The notes under the pieces were generated by a model. That model saw only the letters and a program-made list of their open reading frames with translations, ran no database searches and was not told the origin of the DNA. Position numbers and translations under genes: made by a program. A stretch of DNA of 64,000 nt from a virus, in IMG/VR virus record IMGVR_UViG_3300012209_000006, positions 28,833-92,832 of that record; one strand, 5' to 3'. Position 1 is the first letter of the stretch, and each line of letters opens with the position of its first letter. Below, piece after piece: positions 42,957 through 51,402 of the stretch.

Positions 42957-45900
42957 ATGCCAGACTTCAATTGGAGTCAACTCGAACGAGCCGATACGCC
43001 TGCTGGAGCCCCTCCAGCCACCGAGCCGGCATCCGGTCAACCGTCTAGCAGCGGTTTTGATTGGAGCAAACTCGAGTCAGCACCGGGTGCGCCTGCAGGC
43101 GGCGCATCCGCGGCCGGTACGCCCCAGTCAGATATCTGGAGCGAGCTATCTAAAACCGCGGAAGCAGAGAAGCCAGCGTCTGTCGCCAATCCGGTTCCGA
43201 GTACGGACATCTGGAATAAGATGGAGCCGATTGATGATCCAAGAAACGTAACCGATCGCTACGCTCAGACTGCGGACACCCGCGGTCTCAGCGCAGACGA
43301 ACGCGCGTACGGAAATTCAGATCCCGAGAAGATGGAGGATGAGCCGTGGTACAGCAAGGCGTGGGAGTGGATGAACTCTCCGCTTTACGATCTACATAAG
43401 TGGGGGACTCGTGAAGGTGCCGGTCAATTCGAACGTGGAGTTGAATCAGGTCTAGAGGATATCGGGTCAGGTTTTCTTACCCCGCTGCAGTTGGGTTTGA
43501 CGTTAGCCACGTTCGGCGGTGGCGCGGTAGAAGGTGCAGGTCTAAGCGTTTTGCGTAGCATCGGCGTTAACGAAGTCGCAGCGCCGATCGTAGCGCGCGC
43601 AGCCAAGGGCTTGATGACCGCTGGATTCTCTATAGACATGTTGCACGGCTTGATGACTCAGTCTCCAGAATTCCTGGACGCACTCAAGGATGGAGACATC
43701 GAGACAGCAACCCGCTTGGGAACAAACATGCTGGCTACCGGCGTAATGTTGCGTGAAGGTTTGAAACACGGCATTGAAGACGGGAAGGCTGTCAAGGAGT
43801 ATATCAACAAGAAGAACGGCACGGTCACAGATCATTTGAAACTTTCAGCTGAACTGGCTGGCAAGTATGACGAAGCCAAGAGCATGGGCAACGATTCTGC
43901 CCGCACCAAGATGGAAGCCATAGCGACTCAGCTGAAAGAAGCTGGCGTCGATAACAAGACGACGGAAGCTGGCATCCGCCACTACATGACCCAGGACGGA
44001 GAAGTCAGCCGAATCCAGAAGATGATCGGGATAGCGGAAGGAACTATCCGGCCCCGCGAATACACAGCCGAAGAGAGCGCGCAGATTGAGAAGGGCGCCG
44101 AACTTCGCAAGTGGGCCAGCGAAAGCGGACCCGTTGTATTGAACTCTGACGGCTCACCGCGCACGTTGTATCTAACTGACAGCGCGGAAGGCACGCACCA
44201 ACTCGGGCAGACGTTGTCGTACGCCGGAGATCCTGCGGACGCGCACTACGTCCAGATGAAGAAACCCTACACGTTCGACAGCGAGGAAGCCATGAAGGCT
44301 TTTGTCAAACGCGTCGGAGACAGTGCAGGTCTTACGGACCCTAAGGAAGCCCAGGTCGCTGCAGTTCACGAATTGGAAAGCAAAGGCAACGACGGCATCG
44401 TATACAAGGGTGATGACGGAACCGCCAAGGTTATCACGTTCCACGACGAACAGTATCGTCCCGTAGAAGAATTCAAGAAGGCCGCAGATGCCGCGTGGAA
44501 CCGCGAGCACGTTTATGCCGCGGTTGATTCGCAGTTCGCAGATCAGATCCGCAACGCCGGCCTCAAGAGCCCGCGCCGGAAAGAGATGCGTTACTACGCC
44601 ACGGCGGACGAAGCCCTTAAGAACGCAGTGCTGCCCGAGAGCGGAAACGCGAAGGACGTGAAAGTCTATTCGGTGCCGCGCGCAGAAGTTGAGCAAGGCA
44701 TCCGCGAAGACCTGACGCAGAAAGCCGGACCCACAGAAGCGGGCCCGCGCGAATTGGTCAAAGATACCGTCCCTGACAGCGACCTAGTCACCAGCCGCAC
44801 GCACATGCCCGGACACGAGCTCGAGATTAACGAAGAAGGGAAGCTGACCGGTCGTTCTACCCCGCTGCGCCCTGTAGGTGCCGAGGATATGCCGGGTGAT
44901 AATTCTCGCTTCGTCAACTCCTACACACCGGAAGAGAAACAGGAACTGATCAACGGCATGAAGGCCGCCCTGAGTCTAACGGACAATCAGAAAGCTGTAG
45001 CAAAAACGCTGCGCCAGTTGTACGACCAATCGTTCCAGAAGGCGTGGGAGCACGGCCTAATCCGCCAGTGGGTTGAGTCCTACCATCCGCAAGCTTGGGC
45101 TAGCGAAGACAGCAGCATGTGGAATACTTTGTTCGGCAAGAATACTGAGAAAGTTACCAGCGGCACGATGAACGAATTGCGTAACGACACCAATGCCGGG
45201 CACTTTGATACCAACGTTAACCAAGCTAAACACCGCGCATTCCAAACAGAATTCCAGGGCATCATGGCCGGTGAGAAGTTCAAGTCCGATGACTTGTCCA
45301 TGCACGCGTTCAATCACGTGCGCGCCATCGAAAGCGCCATCGCAGGTCGAGAGTTCGTCGACGGACTGCGCGCCAGATCCCTCAAAGCCACCGATGGCAG
45401 ACCCGCCGCGGTATTGGCTGGCACGACTCGAGTGATGGGTGGAGATACCGGCAACCCCGCGATCGCGATCAGCCCACGATCGATTAAAGCTATCCACATT
45501 TCCCCTGAGAAAATCCAAGCGATGCGCGAAGGAATCAACCCGCGCACAAACATGACAGATTTGGAGGAAGGTCTCCAGAACGGGACAATCGAAAGACTGC
45601 CTTGGACAATCGACGTCGAAGGTCCGGACGGCCCCCGTAAGGAGAACGCCTACGCGTATTCTACAGAAGGCTATGTCTCGATCGATCATCCGTCGATGCG
45701 TGGGTGGGGCTACTCCGGTCACGATACCGCGGGAGCGCCTGCTATCATGCACGGCAACATTATGGTTCATCCTGACTTCGCGACAGAAGTCCGCCGCGTT
45801 GTAGGCGCCGAGAAGTCTGTTGTCCGCGAGAGCAAGATCCTAAGCGGTATCAACGTTGCGGCCGGCGAAGCTAAGGGCCTGCTGCTATCCATCTCGCCTT

Positions 45901-47231
45901 TCCACATCGTGCAGGAAGGTCTGCGCGCTGCGATGGTCGGCATCAACCCACTGCGCTTCGATCACATCGATATCAACTCGAATCCGGATCTCCAGATCGG
46001 CGTGAAGAATGGTCTCGTGCGAAAGGACTACCGCGCCAAGGACAAGTTCTCAACAGGCTATGCCAGCCACTCCAAACTGATCAGCGCCATACCCGGGCTG
46101 AACAGAATGCAGGGCGCAATGCAAGATTTCCTGTTTGATAAATACATACCCGGCCTAAAGGATCGCGCCTATCTAAAAATGTACGAAGAGATGCGGGCTC
46201 AACATCCTCAACTGTCTGCGGACGAAGCTTCGTCCAGAACCGCGGATATGACCAACGATATTTTCGGCGGACAGAACTGGCGCAAGCTAGGCGTCTCGAC
46301 GTCGCAGCAAGACTTCGCACGTATGGCTGCGCTGGCTCCCGATTGGTTGTTATCAGAAGTCCGCATGCTTGGTCGCGCCGCTGGTCTCATGGACAAAGAG
46401 TCCGGAGCCATGTCACGCAAGATGATGGCGAAGCAGGTCGCCGGATTGTGGATAGCCGCTCGCGTTCTTAATATGTTATCTACCGGACAGATGCACAACG
46501 AAGCTCCGTTCGGAGTCGCCAGCAAGAACGACAAAGGCGAAGAGAAGGTCTACTCGATTCGTACTCTTCCTACTGACTTGATGCATGTCATCAGCGACCC
46601 GTCACAGTTCATCGCCAACCGCGTCAACCCTCTTACCGTTCGTCCTTCCGTCGAGTTTCTTACGGGACGCGACGCCATGGGGCGCAAGGCTACGTGGGAT
46701 ACACAGGCTAGTGACTTGGTTCGTAACGTCGTACCGATCGCCGGACAGAATCTAATCCGCGGCGGTGAGATGAGCGGAATCGATCAGATAACGAAGGCCG
46801 CCGGCGCCACAATCTACAAATACAGAACGAGGGCCGAAAAGCTGGCGCAGGAATACGCTTCGGATCGCATGCCATCAGGGCCTGTGAATCCAGAGAACCT
46901 CGCCAAGCACCAAGAAGATATCCGCCTAGAGGACGCCCTTCGTAAGGGCACGATCGCACGCGGGGATTTGCTGCAGAAGGTTTCCAAGCGGCGCGCGGAT
47001 GAGATTATTCGCCGCGCACCTATGTCTCCGCTGCAGGCGCGATTCGATCGACTGCCGTTGTCCGAGTCCGTCAACGTTTGGGATTCGTCTACGCCGTCCG
47101 AGAAAGATCAGCTGAAAACTTTGCTGTGGAAGAAACGCCAGGAGTTCATCAAGCAGCACTCTGTCAGAGAACGTGAGTCAGACCCTACGTGGCGCAAGCT
47201 GCAAAGTATCTACGCTGATATCAGGAGATAA
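42957..47231 (+). CDS. Giant internal virion-like protein (1424 aa) with ART-like segment
   Basis: 1424 aa, in the T7 gp16-like slot. Two near-identical DWS/NWS peptides open it (FNWSQLE, FDWSKLE). Near residues 390-510 VVLNSDGSPRTLYLTDSAEG and GNDGIVYKGDDGTAKVITFH then DEQYRPV look like a degenerate ADP-ribosyltransferase module of polyvalent proteins (NxDGxPxxxYxxD ... DGIVYK). Helical regions with possible membrane contacts (LLLSISPFHIVQEGLRAAMV) occupy the later half. I see no transglycosylase signature. Probably ejected with DNA into the host. Confidence 0.62.
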   Translation: MPDFNWSQLERADTPAGAPPATEPASGQPSSSGFDWSKLESAPGAPAGGASAAGTPQSDIWSELSKTAEAEKPASVANPVPSTDIWNKMEPIDDPRNVTDRYAQTADTRGLSADERAYGNSDPEKMEDEPWYSKAWEWMNSPLYDLHKWGTREGAGQFERGVESGLEDIGSGFLTPLQLGLTLATFGGGAVEGAGLSVLRSIGVNEVAAPIVARAAKGLMTAGFSIDMLHGLMTQSPEFLDALKDGDIETATRLGTNMLATGVMLREGLKHGIEDGKAVKEYINKKNGTVTDHLKLSAELAGKYDEAKSMGNDSARTKMEAIATQLKEAGVDNKTTEAGIRHYMTQDGEVSRIQKMIGIAEGTIRPREYTAEESAQIEKGAELRKWASESGPVVLNSDGSPRTLYLTDSAEGTHQLGQTLSYAGDPADAHYVQMKKPYTFDSEEAMKAFVKRVGDSAGLTDPKEAQVAAVHELESKGNDGIVYKGDDGTAKVITFHDEQYRPVEEFKKAADAAWNREHVYAAVDSQFADQIRNAGLKSPRRKEMRYYATADEALKNAVLPESGNAKDVKVYSVPRAEVEQGIREDLTQKAGPTEAGPRELVKDTVPDSDLVTSRTHMPGHELEINEEGKLTGRSTPLRPVGAEDMPGDNSRFVNSYTPEEKQELINGMKAALSLTDNQKAVAKTLRQLYDQSFQKAWEHGLIRQWVESYHPQAWASEDSSMWNTLFGKNTEKVTSGTMNELRNDTNAGHFDTNVNQAKHRAFQTEFQGIMAGEKFKSDDLSMHAFNHVRAIESAIAGREFVDGLRARSLKATDGRPAAVLAGTTRVMGGDTGNPAIAISPRSIKAIHISPEKIQAMREGINPRTNMTDLEEGLQNGTIERLPWTIDVEGPDGPRKENAYAYSTEGYVSIDHPSMRGWGYSGHDTAGAPAIMHGNIMVHPDFATEVRRVVGAEKSVVRESKILSGINVAAGEAKGLLLSISPFHIVQEGLRAAMVGINPLRFDHIDINSNPDLQIGVKNGLVRKDYRAKDKFSTGYASHSKLISAIPGLNRMQGAMQDFLFDKYIPGLKDRAYLKMYEEMRAQHPQLSADEASSRTADMTNDIFGGQNWRKLGVSTSQQDFARMAALAPDWLLSEVRMLGRAAGLMDKESGAMSRKMMAKQVAGLWIAARVLNMLSTGQMHNEAPFGVASKNDKGEEKVYSIRTLPTDLMHVISDPSQFIANRVNPLTVRPSVEFLTGRDAMGRKATWDTQASDLVRNVVPIAGQNLIRGGEMSGIDQITKAAGATIYKYRTRAEKLAQEYASDRMPSGPVNPENLAKHQEDIRLEDALRKGTIARGDLLQKVSKRRADEIIRRAPMSPLQARFDRLPLSESVNVWDSSTPSEKDQLKTLLWKKRQEFIKQHSVRERESDPTWRKLQSIYADIRR

Positions 47232-47233
47232 CA

Positions 47234-47467
47234 ATGGAGCTGAGACACTGTAGTCGATGCAATAAATTAGTAGACGAGGACGGAAGTGACGAGCCTCGCG
47301 GAATGACTGCGGGCTATTACTACGTTCGTTTTTCGTGGAGTGAATTTGCAAATCCCGGAGAAGTATTTATTTGCGATGAATGCATGTGGAAAGATCCGAG
47401 ATACATAGCACTATACGGAGTGCAAACATGGATACCATGCGTTGCCCCATCTGTAAAGCCGCAATAG
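47234..47467 (+). CDS. Small zinc-ribbon protein
   Basis: 77 aa. CSRCNKL near residue 7 and CDECMWK near residue 48 form a two-pair zinc ribbon. Overlaps the next small gene by 40 bases. Role unknown. Confidence 0.6.
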   Translation: MELRHCSRCNKLVDEDGSDEPRGMTAGYYYVRFSWSEFANPGEVFICDECMWKDPRYIALYGVQTWIPCVAPSVKPQ

Positions 47468-47574
47468 ATCGACAGAAGCATGAAGACAGGTTTGTATGCT
47501 CGTGCGGTTGGAAGTCCAACCAGCCGGGCGATAAGATCCCGCCACGACAGACGTCGGGCGCGAAGGAGTTTTAA
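47428..47574 (+). CDS. Small zinc-ribbon protein (48 aa)
   Basis: MDTMRCPICKAAIDRQKHED then RFVCSCGWKSNQ: a compact C-x2-C ... C-x-C zinc ribbon. It begins inside the 47234 gene in another frame and is followed by the hydrolase gene one base later. Unknown role. Confidence 0.55.
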   Translation: MDTMRCPICKAAIDRQKHEDRFVCSCGWKSNQPGDKIPPRQTSGAKEF

Positions 47575-47575
47575 A

Positions 47576-47989
47576 ATGGTTCCTAGTGATTATGTTGTTT
47601 CTCAATTAGCGAATATTATGTGGAATGAATCCCACGAGGACTTGCTATTGGGTATGACTCTGTGCGGGCTCGTGGTTCGAAACCGCCAGCTTGCCGGATG
47701 GGAAGACGGGCAATGGCTGCGTCTGATTCAGAAGCACGACACATACCGTTTCGATAATGCGGAGCCGCGGGTGATGAAGTTGGGGGACCCCCACCACGAT
47801 CAGATGTTCCGCCGCTGCTTGGCTACGGCTGAGAACATTTATGCTGGACGCGAGCGGGATATTACGGAAGGGGCTTTGTGGTACGGACGCCTGAATGAAT
47901 GCTCAGAACAATTCAAAGAAAAGATCGTACGGCAGATGGCGAACCACCCAATGATAGCCACCATCGGCCGCAACGCCTGCTTCAAATAA
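47576..47989 (+). CDS. SleB-like cell-wall hydrolase
   Basis: 137 aa. The order matches SleB-type lytic enzymes: IMWNESHEDLLLGMTLCGLV (with the conserved Glu), VVRNRQLAGWEDGQWLRLIQ, TAENIYAGRERDITEGALWY and a final MIATIGRNACFK (usually GxHxFY). It should cut peptidoglycan; there is no signal peptide, so it may be virion-borne, or a second endolysin. ATG 47576 follows AAGGAG. Confidence 0.68.
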   Translation: MVPSDYVVSQLANIMWNESHEDLLLGMTLCGLVVRNRQLAGWEDGQWLRLIQKHDTYRFDNAEPRVMKLGDPHHDQMFRRCLATAENIYAGRERDITEGALWYGRLNECSEQFKEKIVRQMANHPMIATIGRNACFK

Positions 47990-47993
47990 TTCT

Positions 47994-48056
47994 TCAATAA
48001 TTCAAATTTCTCACGTCGAACGCAGTAACGCAGACTTCAAATTTTTCGTATGCCAT
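47994..48056 (-). CDS. Possible 20-aa peptide at the end of the leftward array
   Basis: MAYEKFEVCVTAFDVRNLNY, preceded by GTGAGGAGATTTT, a strong ribosome site. It is the last possible gene before the convergent virion module (ends 47989). Short, so uncertain. Confidence 0.35.
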   Translation of the reverse strand: MAYEKFEVCVTAFDVRNLNY

Positions 48057-48065
48057 AAAATCTCC

Positions 48066-48293
48066 TCACTTAGCTACTATTCTCATAACCCACATTTGGC
48101 CCAACGAATAGCCGCGACGTTTCTCTCGCGTTTTTTGCCGGCGAATTGCGTTCTTGGCCGCTTGGTAGGTTTTAAACAAAGACGGCCCTGTATTACTGCT
48201 GGCAAAGAAGAGCGCCCATATTTTCAAGTCGGCTTTGTTGGCCGCTGTCTGCATGGGCCGTCCATTTTGTAAAACCATGTAATGAATGGTCAT
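48066..48293 (-). CDS. Small hypothetical protein
   Basis: 75 aa: MTIHYMVLQNGRPMQTAANK, SLFKTYQAAKNAIRRQKTRE. Basic C-terminal half. AAGGAG lies about 15 bases before the start. Not recognised. Confidence 0.6.
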   Translation of the reverse strand: MTIHYMVLQNGRPMQTAANKADLKIWALFFASSNTGPSLFKTYQAAKNAIRRQKTREKRRGYSLGQMWVMRIVAK

Positions 48294-48297
48294 GATA

Positions 48298-48336
48298 TTA
48301 AAGTTCTCCTTGAGCTTTTTGTCTACTATTTTCCAT
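48298..48336 (-). CDS. Possible 12-aa leader peptide
   Basis: MENSRQKAQGEL, started by the duplicated GTGAGGAGATTTTATG block and ending five bases before the 48293 start. It could couple translation to the next gene. Very short; uncertain. Confidence 0.3.
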   Translation of the reverse strand: MENSRQKAQGEL

Positions 48337-48508
48337 AAAATCTCCTCACTCTGATTTCCAGTCTATCGCAATCCACCTGCAGTTGTCTACGTCTGTATCG
48401 CGCCAGCATGGGGCCTAACAGCCCCTCGGCGTCCTGCCTGTTGTATGCGTCTACGCGCGCCTGCAGTGCCGCGATATCTTCCCGAAGCTCCTGTTCGATC
48501 GTCGTCAT
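48326..48508 (-). CDS. Small helical protein
   Basis: 60 aa: MTTIEQELREDIAALQARVD, then RYRRRQLQVDCDRLEIRVRR. Charged helix, possible coiled coil. Overlaps the upstream gene by four bases. Confidence 0.6.
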   Translation of the reverse strand: MTTIEQELREDIAALQARVDAYNRQDAEGLLGPMLARYRRRQLQVDCDRLEIRVRRFYGK

Positions 48509-48885
48509 TTGTATTTATCCTGCAGAGCCGTAGCTTGTTCTTTTGCCCGCTCTTCGCCGTCGGGGCCGAAATACGATATAACGGAGCCGGTAGGCGTCAC
48601 TACATCCCACCAACCTGGGAAGTGCTTGTCCTGTCCCACCACGACGTTTCCGTACCACTGCACTGGCGGCCTGAGGGATTCTAGCTTCCTCAGCCTTATC
48701 TTGTGGCTCATATCTTCCGGCCGCTTCTGGACATGTTTGAACGCGTCAATCAAGTTGTTTAGAGAACTGAGAGGCGCCGTCAGCGCGGGCTTCTCCGGCT
48801 TCGGTTGCTCCGTAGTTTTAGGCTCCGCGTGGAGCTCCTTCCAGCGCTTCTGTATTTCCTCGATCTTTTCTTCCAACGTTTTCAT
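48505..48885 (-). CDS. Hypothetical protein
   Basis: 126 aa. Helical Lys/Glu-rich N-terminus (MKTLEEKIEEIQKRWKELHA), Pro-rich linker, then WYGNVVVGQDKHFPGWWDVV. ATG overlaps the ASCH stop (ATGA), which fixes this start over the longer frame. Not recognised. Confidence 0.65.
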   Translation of the reverse strand: MKTLEEKIEEIQKRWKELHAEPKTTEQPKPEKPALTAPLSSLNNLIDAFKHVQKRPEDMSHKIRLRKLESLRPPVQWYGNVVVGQDKHFPGWWDVVTPTGSVISYFGPDGEERAKEQATALQDKYK

Positions 48886-49310
48886 AGAGTTTCCGTCGTA
48901 GTGCCAGCCTTGTTCCAAGCCAAACCTTTGTGAGACTTCTTGTCATCCCAATCCCAAAAACCTTGATGACCTTTCGCTAGGAGGGGAATCTGAAACTTGA
49001 TAATGTTGGACAAGGGGTAGCCATACCGGCCCGGCGTAAAATCTCCGTATTCGTCCACGAAATATTCTTTGCCCTCTTTGTTGCGCTCGAAATGAATCAA
49101 GCCTTGTTTTGTAGCCACACCGAGAACTGCGCCTGTAGGAATGGTGTCAGGATTGTACCCGAAGCGAATACACGCCTCGCGATCTACCTTAAGCCCGGCA
49201 TGAATTGCCACAAGCCCGTCGAAGTACCAAGGCATAGGCCGAGTCTCTATGATCTTTCGACCATCAACGATCAGCGATGCCCAGGGTTGCCACAGTGTCA
49301 ATGCTTTCAT
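48882..49310 (-). CDS. ASCH-domain protein
   Basis: 142 aa. MKALTLWQPWASLIVDGRKI followed by IETRPMPW and VAIHAG is the hallmark opening of ASCH/PUA-fold proteins, which bind RNA or act on modified nucleosides. GAVLGVATKQGLIHF and the C-terminal FWDWDD fit. In phages these are common near tRNA and RNA-ligase genes. Exact substrate unknown. Confidence 0.85.
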   Translation of the reverse strand: MKALTLWQPWASLIVDGRKIIETRPMPWYFDGLVAIHAGLKVDREACIRFGYNPDTIPTGAVLGVATKQGLIHFERNKEGKEYFVDEYGDFTPGRYGYPLSNIIKFQIPLLAKGHQGFWDWDDKKSHKGLAWNKAGTTTETL

Positions 49311-49323
49311 TTTGCTCCTTGCC

Positions 49324-49530
49324 TTATCTCCAAGTAGGGTGTAATCTTTTCGTCACACAACTTGCCTTCCGAGTCATAGAACTTCCCTTCAATCGCTTGT
49401 CGTCTTCTAACAACAGTTTGTTTATCTCGCTGAGAAGAATGTACTCATTTAATCCACTACCAGCCAGATAAAACTCACTGTGAGAAGAATTGTTAATTGC
49501 TCGTCTCAATTGAGATAAAGTTAGCTTCAT
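49324..49530 (-). CDS. Small hypothetical protein
   Basis: 68 aa: MKLTLSQLRRAINNSSHSEF, GLNEYILLSEINKLLLEDDK, basic tail. Four-base overlap with the upstream gene. Not recognised. Confidence 0.6.
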   Translation of the reverse strand: MKLTLSQLRRAINNSSHSEFYLAGSGLNEYILLSEINKLLLEDDKRLKGSSMTRKASCVTKRLHPTWR

Positions 49531-49997
49531 GCTATTTCTCCATTCACCAATTTCTTGAGCTCTTCTTCCGCAGTCGCCTTACCTGCAGACGCCATCGTAA
49601 GCTTGGCCTCTTCACGAAGTAGATCGGACTTGATCCTCTCCACGATCGCTACATACTTAGCGTATTCCATAGTCGCCTTGGCGTAGGCGGCGGCTGCACG
49701 CATAACCTTGGATGCACGAGAATCATCCGTCGGTAGAGCGTCGAAACACACTTCGTGAAATTGCGGCGTCGGATTACTGGTCGAAGTAGGAAAGGTAATG
49801 CCAGAAATGGTTGCTACCGGCGTCCACTTCTCGATGTCTTCTGTATCGACAGGCTCGGGAGTGCTCAGCCCTTCGATGTTTGGCGGAGCCACTATCCGAT
49901 CTTTGGCCTTGTCGGGGTCCGACACAATTCTCTTCGGCTTGGCGAACTGGCAGGCCAAGCAGTCTGTTACACCGTGTGCTTCACATTTGTCTCTCAT
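49527..49997 (-). CDS. Hypothetical protein with N-terminal cysteines
   Basis: 156 aa. CEAHGVTDCLACQF gives a possible metal site; the C-terminal half is an Ala-rich helix (YAKATMEYAKYVAIVERIKS). Overlaps the RNA ligase stop by four bases. Unknown role. Confidence 0.6.
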   Translation of the reverse strand: MRDKCEAHGVTDCLACQFAKPKRIVSDPDKAKDRIVAPPNIEGLSTPEPVDTEDIEKWTPVATISGITFPTSTSNPTPQFHEVCFDALPTDDSRASKVMRAAAAYAKATMEYAKYVAIVERIKSDLLREEAKLTMASAGKATAEEELKKLVNGEIA

Positions 49998-51187
49998 TTG
50001 CTATCCTTTTCCAAGAACGTGTTTGATACTAGCTTAAGCTGGACCCGGCCGATGCTTCGGTCCGTTCTCTCTGGCACTGCCTTGATCACTACGCCTTCTC
50101 GAATGTGCTTGGCTCCCGCGACATTAGATCGCCCTTCTACAAGATTTTTAATCGTATCAAAATCAAACCCGCCATCGCAGACCAGCGGCACCGAGTGGTC
50201 TAGGAGAACGTTGTAGTCGTTGGAGTCATACGAAGTAAACATAGGATCATCTACTTCGACCCACTTACCGTCCGGAGTGCGGACGTCGAACAAGAAGAAT
50301 CTTACCACATCTTTGGTCCCATAGTCAAATCCTTTTTGCGTAGGCACGATCTCGCCGTACAGAGTGTAGCCTGGGTACATACGGCACCAGGGTTCGATCC
50401 ATGTGTTGTCTTTCAGGGCCCGGCGCCACGCGCAGGTAGAGGCCTCGGCCTTCCATAGGTTGCGGGAGCCGGCAAACATCTTGTCCTTGCCGAAGAAGCC
50501 GCCCTTGCGGAAAGTGTATCGAGCGTTGGAGCCATGAATCTTTTCGGTGACCCGCACGCGCTCGCCTGGGACGAAAGCGTTCATGTACTTTTTCAAGTTG
50601 TCCACGTCGTAGGTCGGCACGCCTTCGGGACCGCGGGACTCGCGACGCTCACCGCTGAGCCAACCTTTTATGAAGGAGATCCATCCGCGGAACGAGCGAG
50701 GCAGACCCTTCCTGCCGTTCCCTCCGGTCGCCAGCGTGTAGGCTTCGCCGGGCTCGGGCGGATTATAGTGCTCGATACCTAGGATCTCAGAGACATCGTC
50801 ACCCACCGTGACTTCATCATATTTGTTTTTTCTTACGTCGAGGACGGTCGCGTAGGACTTGGTTACTTGATCTCCGTCAGGCAGAGGCATGAGAACACCT
50901 TCGCTCCATTCGCCGCGAAGCTTCTTGGCTGTGATGCGACGCTTCCTTGCCGGAGTGCCGCCTTCAAATGTGGCGTTGCCCCACAGGAAAGCAAACTCAG
51001 GCCGGTCTGGTACCACGGAGTCGGGCGGCACGTAGTATGCCAGATCTCCAACCTTGAACTGTCCCTTGCCTACGACAGCTTGGAAGCCTTCGATGGGAAT
51101 GATCTCGAGTTTGTCCGCGTTGCCGTGAGGCAACACCTGCTCGATTCGGATTACATCTACACGATGATGCGCTGGTTTATCGTTCAC
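49994..51187 (-). CDS. RNA ligase, Rnl5/DraRnl-like
   Basis: 397 aa from GTG 51187 (after CGGGAG; overlaps the previous TAG). An N-terminal OB-like domain (VIRIEQVLPHGNADKLEIIP; LAYYVPPDSVVPDRPEF) precedes the nucleotidyltransferase domain: motif I EKIHGSNARY with lysine about 216, motif III LYGEIV, motif IV REGVVIKAV and motif V QLKLVSN. The OB-first order is the Deinococcus-type Rnl5 layout. It would join nicked RNA, plausibly repairing tRNAs cut by host defence; that role is inference. Confidence 0.82.
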   Translation of the reverse strand: MNDKPAHHRVDVIRIEQVLPHGNADKLEIIPIEGFQAVVGKGQFKVGDLAYYVPPDSVVPDRPEFAFLWGNATFEGGTPARKRRITAKKLRGEWSEGVLMPLPDGDQVTKSYATVLDVRKNKYDEVTVGDDVSEILGIEHYNPPEPGEAYTLATGGNGRKGLPRSFRGWISFIKGWLSGERRESRGPEGVPTYDVDNLKKYMNAFVPGERVRVTEKIHGSNARYTFRKGGFFGKDKMFAGSRNLWKAEASTCAWRRALKDNTWIEPWCRMYPGYTLYGEIVPTQKGFDYGTKDVVRFFLFDVRTPDGKWVEVDDPMFTSYDSNDYNVLLDHSVPLVCDGGFDFDTIKNLVEGRSNVAGAKHIREGVVIKAVPERTDRSIGRVQLKLVSNTFLEKDSK

Positions 51188-51402
51188 TATTTTCTCCCGC
51201 ATTCTTTTTCGCACCGCATGGCACACATGTTCTCTTCGCTGCACTGCCGCGAGCAAATCTGTTTGTGACAGTGACAGATCTTGCAATCTGGAAGCTGCGA
51301 TTGCTGTGGTTCCTTTTTGCCAGCCACAATAAATAGAGCTCCAATTATAACTAATATCACAAAAAACGTTGCTACTTTGCCGGACTCTTTCTCGCTGTTC
51401 AT
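51187..51402 (-). CDS. Cys-rich membrane protein
   Basis: 71 aa. One membrane helix (ATFFVILVIIGALFIVAG) then a cysteine cluster: CKICHCHKQICSRQCSEENM and CAMRCEKECGRK, nine cysteines in about 35 residues, pointing to a metal or disulfide knot. ATG 51402 follows AAAGGAGAG. Function unknown. Confidence 0.62.
   Translation of the reverse strand: MNSEKESGKVATFFVILVIIGALFIVAGKKEPQQSQLPDCKICHCHKQICSRQCSEENMCAMRCEKECGRK

Larger units (their letters stand above)
48053..48350 (-). repeat. 18-bp duplicated translation-start block
   Basis: AGTGAGGAGATTTTATGG (minus strand) occurs at 48053-48070 and 48333-48350. Both copies join the last codons of one small gene to a new ribosome site and ATG. The second copy starts a 12-codon frame (48298-48336, MENSRQKAQGEL). 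Confidence 0.6.
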
